Assembly: GCA_958510825.1 (NCBI GenBank) | Contig: OY294047.1 | Span: 45,677,365-45,741,364 of the forward strand | Origin: Brachypterus glaber | Taxonomy: Eukaryota > Arthropoda > Insecta > Coleoptera > Kateretidae | Direction: 5' to 3' | Length of the DNA: 64,000 nucleotides | Shown here: piece after piece, positions 1 through 9,030 of the stretch | Layout of the letters: each line of letters starts with the position of its first letter | Position numbering within the stretch: position 1 is the first letter of the stretch | Notes under the pieces: generated by a model | Databases searched by the model: none | What the model was told of the DNA's origin: nothing | What the model saw: the letters and a program-made list of their open reading frames with translations, nothing else | Position numbers and translations under genes: made by a program

Positions 1-14
1 TGTAATTTACATAC

Positions 15-51
15 CTTGATAACTCAATTACGATAGATGCAGTCAACCAAC
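15..51 (-). other. candidate 37-nt microexon (minus strand)
   Basis: On the minus strand a T-rich tract ending TTTGTTTCAG is followed by GTTGGTTGAC and, 37 nt later, by AAG|GTATGT, a near-consensus donor. A CTAAT branch-point-like motif lies about 20 nt before the acceptor. The frame that leaves two bases at each end has no stop and reads W-L-T-A-S-I-V-I-E-L-S. Two other segments (15905-15932 and 26701-26737) share the acceptor context, the GTTKGTTG start and the same phase. No function is recognised. It could be a cryptic splice pair in decayed repeat sequence. Confidence 0.3.
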
Positions 52-641
52 CTGAAACAAAAAACATTGATTTATTAGATTGTTCAATTAAAATAATTAT
101 TATTGGTTTTATACGGGCCCATAAATATTGCATGTCTCGCAAGAAAACGCTTAAAAACTCCTTTGGTAATTTGAAGAAACCATAATCTAAAATTAGGTTT
201 ATTAGAGGTACTCAAAGAACTTTTACCTCAAGAATGAACTTGATTAAATCTACCGTATGCTTTGTTTGAAGCGTGAACCAACTACGATGAGGGGCTGGTG
301 GGGAGTGACTAAACTCCCCACCAAGTATGTCACTTTCCACACTAGTTATGTAATATACTTTAATTCAATAAGTAAAGTTGCAAAGGGTTCCAAATATACA
401 AACTAAAATCGTTTCGTATTTAGGTGACGAGGCGGGAGCGGAGGTCAAAAATCATCAAATATAGCGTGGTACCATTTATGAATTACTCATGGGAAAGTTT
501 CTGAGCTGTATAGTTAAAGAGGAAAAAAACAGAAAGAAAACAAATCGGTACCTACACCTCTAATTAAACTAGCATGTAAAACGTAAGTAGTAGGTATGTG
601 ATTAGCATGTACCTAGTTTGTACAATTGAATTCGTATCAAC
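52..641. other. non-coding AT-rich stretch with one perfect hairpin
   Basis: No convincing gene. A perfect 10-bp stem with a 6-nt loop lies at 297-322 (GGTGGGGAGT / ACTCCCCACC, loop GACTAA). A phrase near 260-290 (TTTGAAGCGTGAACCAACTA) recurs in diverged form near 23318, so part of the stretch is dispersed repeat. Confidence 0.5.
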
Positions 642-767
642 CTACGAGGTAGACTCGGAGGTAGTTTGTAATTGGCAGCCAATTTCCTCTCTGTAATCAT
701 ACATATTCACCAAATCGCCGGTGCATAGGTGGACTTTCTTTTTCGATACACCTAATGCCTTGAACAA
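642..767 (-). other. candidate coding exon, 41 codons plus stop
   Basis: On the minus strand an acceptor-like ATTAATTAATTCAG precedes TTG TTC AAG, and the frame stays open for 41 codons to TAG. The product begins LFKALGVSKKKVHLCTG and continues through residues NMYDYREEIGC. Base composition is clearly higher in GC than the flanks, and the other minus frames close early. The start is in phase 0, compatible with the end of the candidate exon at 18209-18280, so the two could be joined by splicing. A GTAGGT donor overlaps the last codons, so the exon may instead end there. I do not recognise the protein. This is one of the better host-gene candidates here, but a decayed transposon frame is possible. 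Confidence 0.4.
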
Positions 768-788
768 CTGAATTAATTAATTTTTATA

Positions 789-1589
789 CAGGGTGAGTTT
801 TTTAAAATGTTACAAGGGAATATCTCGAAAACGGTCTAATTTTTTTTTTGTGAAATTTTGCTGAAGTAATAGGGAGGTGGGGGGACACATTTAAACATAT
901 TTTTGACACCTACCCCCCTCCCTATTTTGAGGGGCGAAGGGTAACTTTGAATTTTTAAATGGGATGATTTACTTTTTTTTATAAAATTCGAATCTACGAA
1001 AAAAATAAGGTATGTATGCAAAAAAAAATTGATTTGCTCTTTAGGTTATGGAGTTATGATTAATTAAATTATATTATACAAAAAAATATTAACAATTAAA
1101 TTTCAACTAATTTATCGTCCGTCATGTTTGAGCAATTGTTCAAAATGTCCCCCTTCAACTTCCAAACATTTTCCATGTTTAATTGAGCAATAAACTGAGA
1201 AATAATCGTCAAACTGTTAAAATTCTCGACTGACTTAAATTTAAAAAAACGCGTTATCATGGAATCAAATAAAAAAACAAATAAACAAAAAAAAGCTTCA
1301 TTAGTATTTTAATCTAATAAATCATAATTCAATTACCGAAAGAGCAAATCAATTTCTTTTTTGCATATATACCTAGTTTTTTAAGTAGATTTGAATTAAA
1401 AAAAAAGTACATAATTCTATTTAAAATTTCAAAGTTATCCCTCGCCCCTCAAAATAGGGAGGGGGGTAGGTGTCAAAAATATGTTTAAATATGTCCCCCT
1501 GCCTCCCTATTACTTCACCAAAATTTCACAAAAACATTTTTAACTGTTTTCGAGATATTCCCTTGTAACACTTTAAAAACCTCACCCTG
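789..1589. mobile_element. TA-flanked foldback MITE (CAGGGTGAG ends)
   Basis: The ends are CAGGGTGAG and its reverse complement, each bordered by TA. The arms pair for roughly 200-300 bp, including the conspicuous block TAGGGAGGTGGGGGGAC near 870 and its partner near 1490-1510. There is no coding capacity. TA duplication and CAGGG-type ends fit a non-autonomous Tc1/mariner-type element, as inferred from its structure. Confidence 0.8.
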
Positions 1590-1594
1590 TAGTT

Positions 1595-1750
1595 ATACAG
1601 GATTGTTCAGAAATAGGATATGTACCCATAATGCCGTCGCAATACTAACTGGCACCTGTGAGCTGAGGCAAGGGGAAGAGAATAGGTAAAATAAAGCACG
1701 TAAAGTATTGAATTTTTCATATTCCACAGATGTGCCAATTCATAAAATGT
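1595..1750. repeat. dispersed repeat related to 23430-23560, with a solo MITE end
   Basis: TACAGGATTGTTCAG at the left resembles the terminus of the neighbouring MITE at 1801. The following block (CTGGCACCTGTGAGCTGAGG) recurs at about 23445 as CTGGCACCCGGGATCTGAGG with a similar continuation. The family is not identified and shows no open frame. Confidence 0.5.
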
Positions 1751-1800
1751 ACATAGTACCTTAAGGGTGATTTTTGCCTTCTTTAGGGTGCTGCCACATA

Positions 1801-2212
1801 CAGGGTTATTCAGATATAAGTTCGAGAAATTTAAGAGGTGATTCTACGTTAAAAAATATAAAAAAAATTTCCTATAAAGGGTGGTCCGGAAATGAGCCCT
1901 AAGGGAGCTACGACCCTCCTAAGGGTACATCTAACACGTAGTTTTTATTTCATATTTCTCGAACCCTATAAACCACAGTAACGCATTTTTGCATATGCCT
2001 TAGAACTAATAAAGGCTATCATTTCATGTAATTTTTATTTAGTAGTTTGAACCAGGGACGTGCAAAATGTGGCGGCGTTATTACTTTTTTGCCCAAAAAT
2101 TTTTCAACCATAGATTTTTTGACATTTTCTTAATAAAATATTAATCTTTAATTAAAAAGACATATTTTTTAACGTAGAATCACCTCTTCGAACTTATTTC
2201 TGAATAATCCTG
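1801..2212. mobile_element. TA-type MITE with about 60-bp terminal inverted repeats
   Basis: The left end CAGGGTTATTCAG follows TA. The right end CTGAATAATCCTG is its near-perfect complement. The inverted repeat continues through AGAGGTGATTCTACGTTAAA. The right border is TG rather than TA, so one flank has mutated. Related internal pieces occur at 2420-2475 and 5093-5190. No coding capacity; Tc1/mariner-like by its ends. Confidence 0.7.
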
Positions 2213-2287
2213 TGTACTAGGTGAAACGCTACAGAATATATCGCGAGATAGTGCTTTTTCTCCATATTCCTACCCTCATCCATGCAG

Positions 2288-2346
2288 CAACAGGCACGAT
2301 GTATCCAGAGGAGTCTAATTAGACAGAAAAGACGTCACACACACAC
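2288..2346 (+). other. candidate 59-nt exon (plus strand)
   Basis: A pyrimidine-rich tract (CTTTTTCTCCATATTCC) ends in CATGCAG. The following 59 nt are open in frame 0 (QQARCIQRSLIRQKRRHTHT) and end at AC|GTAAGTGT, a very good donor. An ATG at 2282 in the same frame would make it a possible first coding exon instead. The other two frames contain stops. The end is a short CA repeat, which weakens the case. No product recognised. Confidence 0.25.
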
Positions 2347-2419
2347 GTAAGTGTTTTTTTTGCTTTCCTTCATTAGATCACCCGCAAAATTGTTCAACCG
2401 CTTTCCACATGATACAATA

Positions 2420-2475
2420 GTTTAAGGAGTGATTCTACATCAAAAAATATGAAAAAACGTCCGAGGAAAATGACT
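2420..2475 (+). repeat. fragment of the 1801 MITE family
   Basis: The phrase GAGTGATTCTACATC followed by AAAAAATATGAAAAA matches the subterminal part of the element at 1801-2212 and the fragment at 5093. It is a truncated copy without ends. Confidence 0.5.
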
Positions 2476-2503
2476 CATAGGCATTCTTCACCTGCTAGTC
2501 AAT

Positions 2504-2716
2504 TTCACAGCTATGCGACCGTTATCACAAAATACACCTAAATACCGTCAAATTTTTTATAATATGATTTTTTCATCCATTTTACCATGGTAGTTGGATT
2601 TACAATAATCCACAATAGCAAATTACCATGGTAAAATGGGTGAAATGCAAAAAACGAAGATATTTAGGTATTATTTTGTGATCAATGTCATGACGTCAGT
2701 TTTGAACAGCTGTGAA
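2504..2716. repeat. foldback/palindromic element around CCATGG
   Basis: TTCACAGCTATGCGAC on the left pairs, with gaps, with the right end near ACAGCTGTGAA. ATCACAAAATA pairs with TATTTTGTGAT. The inner arms TTTCATCCATTTTACCATGG and their complement (2571-2592, 2624-2645) form a strong hairpin. No frame. Confidence 0.6.
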
Positions 2717-3587
2717 TATGAGTGTATGTTTATAGTTATTTGGAAAAGGAAGTAAAATGTATATAATTTTTGTATTCAAAATTAATGGAGAGCCCTTAGC
2801 ACAAGCATATGCAAACAAACAAATAAATAATAAATGCTGTTATTATAATAATGGACCATTATTAATGGTCCATGTTATTTTAAATCGTAAGATATGACGC
2901 AGATAATAAAGGAAATAATGATTTAATATAATAGATACCTACTAACTTTATAATAAATTATACAAGTTAGGAATCTGATATAAATCTAATATAAACATGT
3001 AAAGAACATTCTTAAAGAACATTCTTTAAGAACTCTCTGGGAGCTTCAAGAAATTCATGTTATATTGTTCTAAGACTGCTTACACTTTTGGGAAAATTTC
3101 AAAGGAACGTGAAATTAAGACCCACACGTCTTCCCATTTTTAATATTATTAGTTGTTATACTTTTTTTTAGTTTATAACAGAAGCTTCAGCGAACTACGC
3201 ATTTTTTTTTTAATTTTGCCATTTTTATAAAATAATAAAACTAGTTTGTCCCGGTATTTTGTTTATAATTTTTTTTTCATGCAAATATAAAACCGTTAAC
3301 CATAAACTTGGTTTTACTTACTTATTTTTAAATTACTATAATTTACTTTTATTTTTCGGTCAAATACGCTAATACATTTCCTTACAATACGATTTACAGT
3401 AACCGAGGTCACTCTTTTATTTTATAATAATATTATGTGCATATCTATAAAAAATTCTTTAGTTGTAACTAGTTAACAGTATTAAGTCTTTGTCTAAGAA
3501 ACATTTTTTACCCACACAAAATAATTTAAAACTAAAATTAGGGTACACTAAATGAGTAGTGATAATAAAATTTTACAATAAATTTTA
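2717..3587. other. no gene seen; AT-rich
   Basis: Only short motifs are visible. Around 3000-3035 there are two AAGAACATTCTT direct repeats followed by TTTAAGAAC, an arrangement of GAA/TTC blocks. No open frame of note. Confidence 0.5.
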
Positions 3588-5092
3588 CATTCCCCCTAGT
3601 CTCCCCATTACCCCCATACGCGTATAAGGCTAACCCCCCTCAGTGTTTCACCCACTTAAAATATACTTAGAAAGCTAAAATTTGGCTTGGCTTATCTTAT
3701 CAAAAATAATTTTTAATAAAAATTGCCCCCCAATCCCCCCTAAAAACACCAAACAGGCAAAAAACCGACGTAAACCAAAGAATTAGGTTAGGTTACGTCG
3801 GACGTTTAAATAGCTAGCCCCTTTGCCTATTGGGTAATACGGCACTGAGTGCGTGATTAAATGTAATTGATATTTGTATTAGTAAATAATATAATTATTA
3901 TAGTCCATTTAAAAGGCTCATAAAATAATAATTACGAATAAACTAAGTTTATTTTACGACTGTTATTACAGAAAATATTAAATTAAAACTAAACTGCCAT
4001 CTTAGAAAATAAGTCATTAACTATAAAGTGATGGAACTAACGTAAAAACTTGAACTATTTATATTTATTATGAAGAAGCAATTTATACACGGTGTTTGCA
4101 GTCTTTTGTCATTAAATAAACATTCCCCCTAGTCTCCCCATTACCCCCATATGCGTATAAGGCTAAATTAACCCGGGTTAAGGGGGCCCCCTCTGTGTTT
4201 CACCCACTTAAAATATACATAGAAAGCTAAAATTTGGTACACATGCTTATCTCGGTCGAAAAATAATTTCTAATAAAAATTGCCCCCCAATCCCCTCCAT
4301 TAACATTAAAAACACCAAACAGGCAAAAAACCGACATAAACCAAAGAATTAGGTTAGGTTACGTCGGACGTTTAAATAGCTAGACCCTTTGCCTATTGGG
4401 TAATACGGCATTGAGTGCGTGATTAAATGTAATTGATATTTGTATTAGTAAATAATATAATTATTATAGTCCATTTAAAAGGCTCATAAAATAATAACTA
4501 CGAATAAACTAAGTTTATTTTACGACTGTTATTACAGAAAATATTACAAACTAAACTGCCATCTTAGAAAATAAGTCATTAACTATAAAATGATGGAACT
4601 AACGTAAAAACTTGAACTATTTATATTTATTATGAAGAAGCAATGGAGATTTCTCCCGTTAGATTAGACAGGGACAAAAGTTCTACCCAAAAAGGATAGA
4701 ATACATTTATACACTCCCACTTCCACTCAACCAAACAAATTCTGTATTTGTTCTTTGTTGAACAAATACAATATTTACTTGGCCGGGCGAAAAGTGTAAC
4801 TATATTCTGTTTATTAAAGAAATTACTGGCGCCATCTAAATTTTAGTAGAATTATCTTATTCTACAGATTCACATTAGCTATGTTCGTTCGTGCCGCTCA
4901 CTGCTACACTTTCCGGCCAACCAAATAAATACTGTATTTGTTGTATGAAAAACAAATACAGTATTTATTTGGTTGGCTGGAAAGTGTAGCACAAATGAGA
5001 TAGAGATAGGGTAGACGTCTTTTGTTTCATAATTCTAGTTGTAGAGAGCTCCATTTATACACGGTGTTTGCAGTCTTTTGTCATTAAATAAA
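3588..5092. repeat. tandem duplication, unit about 533 bp, second copy interrupted
   Basis: Copy 1 (3588-4120) and copy 2 (4121-5092) both start CATTCCCCCTAGTCTCCCCA and end CTTTTGTCATTAAATAAA. They are highly similar throughout. Copy 2 carries a 408-bp insertion at 4645-5052 and an extra palindrome TTAACCCGGGTTAA at 4168-4181 absent from copy 1. No coding frame. The doublet TTAGGTTAGGTT in both copies is too short to be telomeric. Confidence 0.9.
4645..5052. mobile_element. 408-bp MITE with AT target duplication, copy A
   Basis: The element runs GGAGATTTCTCC to GAGAGCTCC. The empty site in the neighbouring tandem copy (AAGCAATTTATACACGG) shows that insertion duplicated exactly AT. Inside are two hairpins: a diverged one at about 4730-4800 and a nearly perfect one at 4903-4990 whose arms read GCTACACTTTCCGGCCAACC and complement, loop TGTATGAA. 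No frame. Two further copies at 19594 and 41347 have the same AT borders. A 2-bp AT duplication would fit an ISL2EU-like relative, but that is only an inference. Confidence 0.85.
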
Positions 5093-5190
5093 GGGGATGA
5101 TTCTACATCACAAAACATGAAAAACCAGTATAGGAAAATAGGTCCGGAAACAAAACCTAAGAGAGTTACGATCCTTTAAAATTGTACTAA
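5093..5190 (+). repeat. fragment of the 1801 MITE family
   Basis: GATGATTCTACATCAC, AAAACATGAAAAA and GGTCCGGAAACA match the interior of the 1801-2212 element in order. No termini remain. Confidence 0.5.
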
Positions 5191-5458
5191 AAATAAGGTT
5201 TTTAATTAATAACTCTGGTACCATTTGAGCTAGAGCGACGAGGTTTTGCAAGTATACTAGTAATGTTTTGTTTCTGCCGCCCAAAAAAAAAATTCAATTC
5301 TCTTCAAATAAAACGCACAAACTAATCAAATACCTATATAAATATAAATTTAATAATAAACGGGGTTTCTTGAACCAAAATGCTTTTTCGTGTGCAATTA
5401 AAAGATATTTAATTAAATCGCTCATATAAACATCGAAGAAACAAAAGAAGTCAAGAAT

Positions 5459-5651
5459 ATGATACGGTTCGGTAGTTCAAAGAGGCATTATTATGAAGAG
5501 GCACGCCCTGGAAGCGGTGTCCAAGACTCTAATCCATTGTTCAAGGGTAGAAAAATGGTCAACCATTCTCACGGTTTATTGTCTAAACAATTTGTTTAAA
5601 TTAGGTGCGTTCAACGACGCCAGCGAAACTTATCAAGATTCATCAAGATGA
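5459..5651 (+). other. gene-like segment with overlapping short open frames
   Basis: This GC-richer patch is open in two plus frames: ATG at 5459 to TAA at 5599 (46 codons, starting MIRFGSSKRHYYEEARPG) and ATG at 5493 to TGA at 5651 (52 codons, starting MKRHALEAVSKTLIHC). A minus frame of about 32 codons (from TVRMVDHFSTLEQWIRVLD) is also open. At most one can be real. The composition and lack of stops suggest a former coding region, either a host exon or a transposase piece. I recognise no family. Confidence 0.3.
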
Positions 5652-5684
5652 TTACGTTTTCATTAGATAATTAGGGATCATAAA

Positions 5685-5717
5685 ATGACATTAAACTTGA
5701 GTGAAGTTTAATGTCAT
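5685..5717. repeat. perfect 13-bp stem hairpin
   Basis: ATGACATTAAACT and its complement flank a TGAGTGA loop. No associated gene is evident. Confidence 0.7.
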
Positions 5718-5770
5718 CAGGGACCTTACTTTTGAGTGAATTTTTTGTGGTAACGCCGGTTAACCTGTAA

Positions 5771-5905
5771 GGGCCACTTGCACCAACGATGGTTTAACTT
5801 TAAACTTGGATTAAATTGACGGATGGCCAATCAGAACGCAGCTTTTTTAACTTAAACTCGGTTTAGCTGAGTTAATCCCGTACCAAAATTTGGTGCAAGT
5901 GGCCC
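5771..5905 (+). mobile_element. PIF/Harbinger-type MITE, copy 1 (TAA duplication)
   Basis: The 135-bp element ends in GGGCCACTTGCACCAA and its exact complement, flanked by TAA on both sides. A second copy of identical length lies inverted at 49527-49661 with TTA on both sides. TWA duplications are diagnostic of PIF/Harbinger transposition. Too short to code. Confidence 0.9.
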
Positions 5906-5908
5906 TAA

Positions 5909-6727
5909 GTATCTTTTTCTCTGTTTAATTGATGAGTTAAAAAAAGAAAGAAATATATATTCCCCTAACTTGGTTAGTAACCGCTGCTCCACAAAAAATC
6001 GGCTATGATTAGGTAATTTTACTAGCAAACCGGTAAACGGTTGACATTTGTCATTGCAATTTTGAAGTTGGGAACAATCAAAATTGGCGCCAATTTTAAA
6101 ATTCACGAGTTTAAATAGCCAGCACGAACTGCCAACCAAAATCATAGTGTGCTAAGTATTCTAGTAAACAAGAGGGAGTCTAATCTCATTGATAATCAGT
6201 GTATGGCTGGCCGGGTCTCAGCTGATGCGATCGCTTGCTATCACAGAATATTGATACATGCTCGCCGTATCGACACGGCGAAGTGCGTATCTGGAAATGT
6301 TGTCACTCTTAAGTACCGTAGAATTTGAAAAACTGAATGCGTGGGGGATATAGTAATGATTTTTTCACTCTCATTGAACGTACCTATTAGCTTATTTAAA
6401 TCATGTGGGTGCAACTTATATTAAATAGGTCATTATTCTGTCTACAAATCTGGTACCGTATAATATCTTTCCGGTTATAGATATAATAGGTAATGTAATT
6501 AGGTTTAGAGATTTAATTTAACCAGGCAACTAAAATTGACGAATTTAGTGCGCTTTAACAACACAAGCATACAAAAAAAATGTGCAAAACTCTTGAGAAA
6601 AGCATGACACTCCTATGTATTTTGGGGCGCTGAATCCGCATCCGAGATCAGATCGAGCTAATTTTGGCTCCTACAAATAATATGAGGAATGAGTACGTTA
6701 TTTTGGACGTGGGCAGAGTCGAATATA
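5909..6727. other. no gene seen
   Basis: AT-rich sequence with a somewhat GC-richer patch at 6200-6300. A minus-strand frame at 5852-6145 overlaps the Harbinger MITE and has no recognisable features, so it is not called. Confidence 0.4.
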
Positions 6728-7089
6728 CACTACTCCAAAAAATTAAGGGAACAATTTTTTTTATTTATTTTTTAATGTTTGGTTAAGAGCCTATCTTTGT
6801 GAAAAATTGTCGCATCGAGATGGAAAAAAGCATTTTAAAGCTTTAAGTTTCTAGTTTCGAAGGACCATGGACCCTTAAAAAAATGGGAAATTTTTGTCTC
6901 GCGTTGTTTCTTATGATTGCGCCCTAACCGTAGCTCATAAAAATTTTCTGACAAAAAATCTTGAAGCTAGAAATTTAAGGCTTCAAAATGCTTTTTTTTT
7001 CGATACGGCCATTTTTCACAAAGTTGCAGCTCTTCAAAAAACACTAAAAAAAATTAAAATGTTTTGTTTCCTTAATTTTTTTGGAGTAG
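6728..7089. mobile_element. foldback MITE with CACTACTCCAAAAAA ends
   Basis: The left CACTACTCCAAAAAATTAAG pairs with the right CTTAATTTTTTTGGAGTAG, and the arms stay complementary for about 150 bp (AAAGCATTTTAAAGC near 6829, AAAATGC near 6985). TA is present on both sides with slight erosion on the right. These ends are typical of Tc1/mariner-like elements. No transposase. Confidence 0.75.
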
Positions 7090-7191
7090 TATGTGACATT
7101 TGAGTAACAGGCCGCCAAAAATAGCGGTAATTATAAAAAGTATTTTTTTCGATGAAAAATCCATTTTGATCCTTTTTTTTATGCTAGGGAC

Positions 7192-7205
7192 AAAACTTCC
7201 GACAG
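7192..7205 (+). repeat. left target-site duplication of LINE insertion
   Basis: AAAACTTCCGACAG is repeated exactly at 7777-7790 on the other side of the LINE fragment. A C precedes both copies, so the duplication is 14 or 15 bp. Confidence 0.9.
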
Positions 7206-7669
7206 GCTCAGGCTCTGTACCTATTGGTCCAGAGCCCATAATCCCTGTATCTGTCGCTTTTAAAACAGCTCTCATTAATCAAGAAACCCACATAAAACAC
7301 ACCCGTAATTGGATTACGAGAAACGACTGTAAACATGCAAGAGCAGCCCTTCCCACTCCGTGTGAAAAGACAGCACGCTTTTGTATGCAACTAAAAAGGG
7401 ATAACATAAGACAGTTTGCAAGCATCGTAACAGGTCACTGCAAACTAAATAAGCATCTTAACATCATGGGGAAGCCAGTCGACCCCATCTGTAGAGCATG
7501 CTACATGGAAGAGGAAACAATGGAACATGTGTTATGTCACTGTCCAGCGTTAGCCTTAATAAGAGGGTCCATGCTAGACGAGTACTGGCTCGACATGGCC
7601 GGTATAAGCAGCATCACTCCCAGACATCTTCTTAGATATATTCAAAGAATTGGATGGCTGAGAGGTTAA
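7206..7669 (+). pseudogene. C-terminal fragment of LINE ORF2 (RNase H end and zinc-knuckle tail)
   Basis: About 153 codons remain. The start, GSGSVPIGPEPIIPVS, resembles the linker after RNase H in Jockey/R1-like polyproteins. Next come a basic region (RNWITRNDC), RQFASIVTGHCKLNKHL, and a CCHC-like cluster in CRACYMEEETMEHVLCHCPA, typical of the carboxyl end of these proteins. The frame is intact to its natural stop, but polymerase and endonuclease domains are missing, so it cannot retrotranspose alone. The true insertion boundary at 7206 means the apparent upstream open frame is host sequence. The family is confident; the clade is tentative. Confidence 0.85.
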
Positions 7670-7776
7670 ATTGCTGCGACCAAAGGGAGGTAGTACAATG
7701 GGCCCAGCTAAGTGGCCTAAGTGCGTGTAGATAGTTACCCTCCACCCTAATAACCATAACCACCATAACCATAACC
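7206..7776 (+). mobile_element. 5'-truncated non-LTR retrotransposon insertion
   Basis: The insertion is bounded by 14-bp direct repeats. It keeps the 3' end of ORF2 (stop at 7667-7669), a short 3' UTR (GGGCCCAGCTAAGTGGCCTA) and a terminal tail of imperfect CCATAA/ACCATA units in place of poly(A). Severe 5' truncation plus variable-length target duplication is the usual outcome of target-primed reverse transcription. Confidence 0.9.
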
Positions 7777-7790
7777 AAAACTTCCGACAG
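7777..7790 (+). repeat. right target-site duplication of LINE insertion
   Basis: Exact copy of the 14 bases at 7192-7205, directly following the ACCATAACC-type tail. Confidence 0.9.
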
Positions 7791-9030
7791 AAGGGGTAAA
7801 TCTGACGCCGGACTCGGAAAAAGTTGGGGGTAGGATTTGCTAGAGTAATTGTAAGTCCTTTTGGTCCTATTTAAGATTATTTTGTGTTTAAATTTTTATC
7901 TTTTATAATAACAGGTTCAACCCAAAGTTTGGACTTTAGTTTTATTAACTATTATTAATATTGCAGACTTTAATTTAAGAGGTGTCCATAGACAAGGAAA
8001 GACCTCCAAAGCCGTTGCGGAATAGTGTGATAAATGTGCCTTGTGCATCTGCGCACTATTGTTGTTGCTTTAACAAGTATTTTTTTTAACCTTACTTTTA
8101 TGTTTCAAATAAAAATTGTAAAAAATGAAAAAAAAAAAAACAATAAATATCTACGAAGGTCGAAAAAGTTTATTTTTTATCATTGTATAAGAATTTTTCG
8201 AGGTGTGTTTGAGTTTCGGGATTTTGTACACCTACTTTGAGTACTTACACCAGGAATTGCCCCTTTGCTCTTACATAAAGCAACAATACAGGTCATGTTT
8301 AAAATTATAAACAAATGCAGCAAAAAAGCAATACACAGTAGAAGTCGAAAAATTAACAGAAACGACGATCTGACAGTACTGACAGTATAAACGAACTACT
8401 AATAATTCGTCACCCCAGTATTTGTTTGTCGTATCTCTATTTTCGGACATTTTGAGATTTTTACTGGGTTATTTTTGGAGATAGGACAAACTAATACTTG
8501 GTTGACGAATTGTTTTAAGACCGACAGTATTTCACAGCTGACAGAGATGCGTACTGCGCAAGGTCAGATAAATCCCGTTACGTCATTTCGCTGCCTAGTT
8601 CTGTCACAAAATAATCTTGCGCAGGCTGGACTATTAGTCCTCTTTTCTTCTATATGGAGGTGTCTTAGACACTACAAGTATTTAATTATTTCTACTTATT
8701 TTCTTTAATTATAATGACTCTTTTTACATTGATGAATGAAGTCTATGAACCTTTATTAACTCATTAATTAATAAATTCATTCGTGTTGTTTAGACTTCAC
8801 TTAACTTATGTACCACGTTACTACAAATTGCTTATGGTAATTTATGTTACATGTAACTTTATTACAATCATTTTTATTTTTGTTTATAATTAGAAGCATA
8901 AATTTATCTATTATAGGTAATTCATTCAAGTTCATCAGACATGTAGTTTGAAATATTCTGCAAAAGAACAATAAAGCACAGGGATAAAATCTTTTCTGAG
9001 GTTTGTCTAAAATCCCTTTATTTTGCGCTT
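7791..9030. other. no gene seen
   Basis: AT-rich. Short plus-strand frames at 8034-8240 and 8475-8708 have low-complexity or unremarkable products and no splice or promoter support. A homopolymer-rich patch lies at 8126-8142. Confidence 0.5.

Noticed and set aside
3000..3035. Heat-shock element (GAA/TTC blocks)
   Set aside because: Spacing between blocks is 5 nt rather than 2 and no promoter or gene lies nearby.
3783..3795. TTAGGTTAGGTT as insect telomere repeat
   Set aside because: Only two units, in both copies of a tandem duplication; no array.
7100..7205. N-terminal extension of the LINE frame to 7100
   Set aside because: The target duplication shows the LINE begins at 7206; upstream sequence is host DNA that happens to be open.
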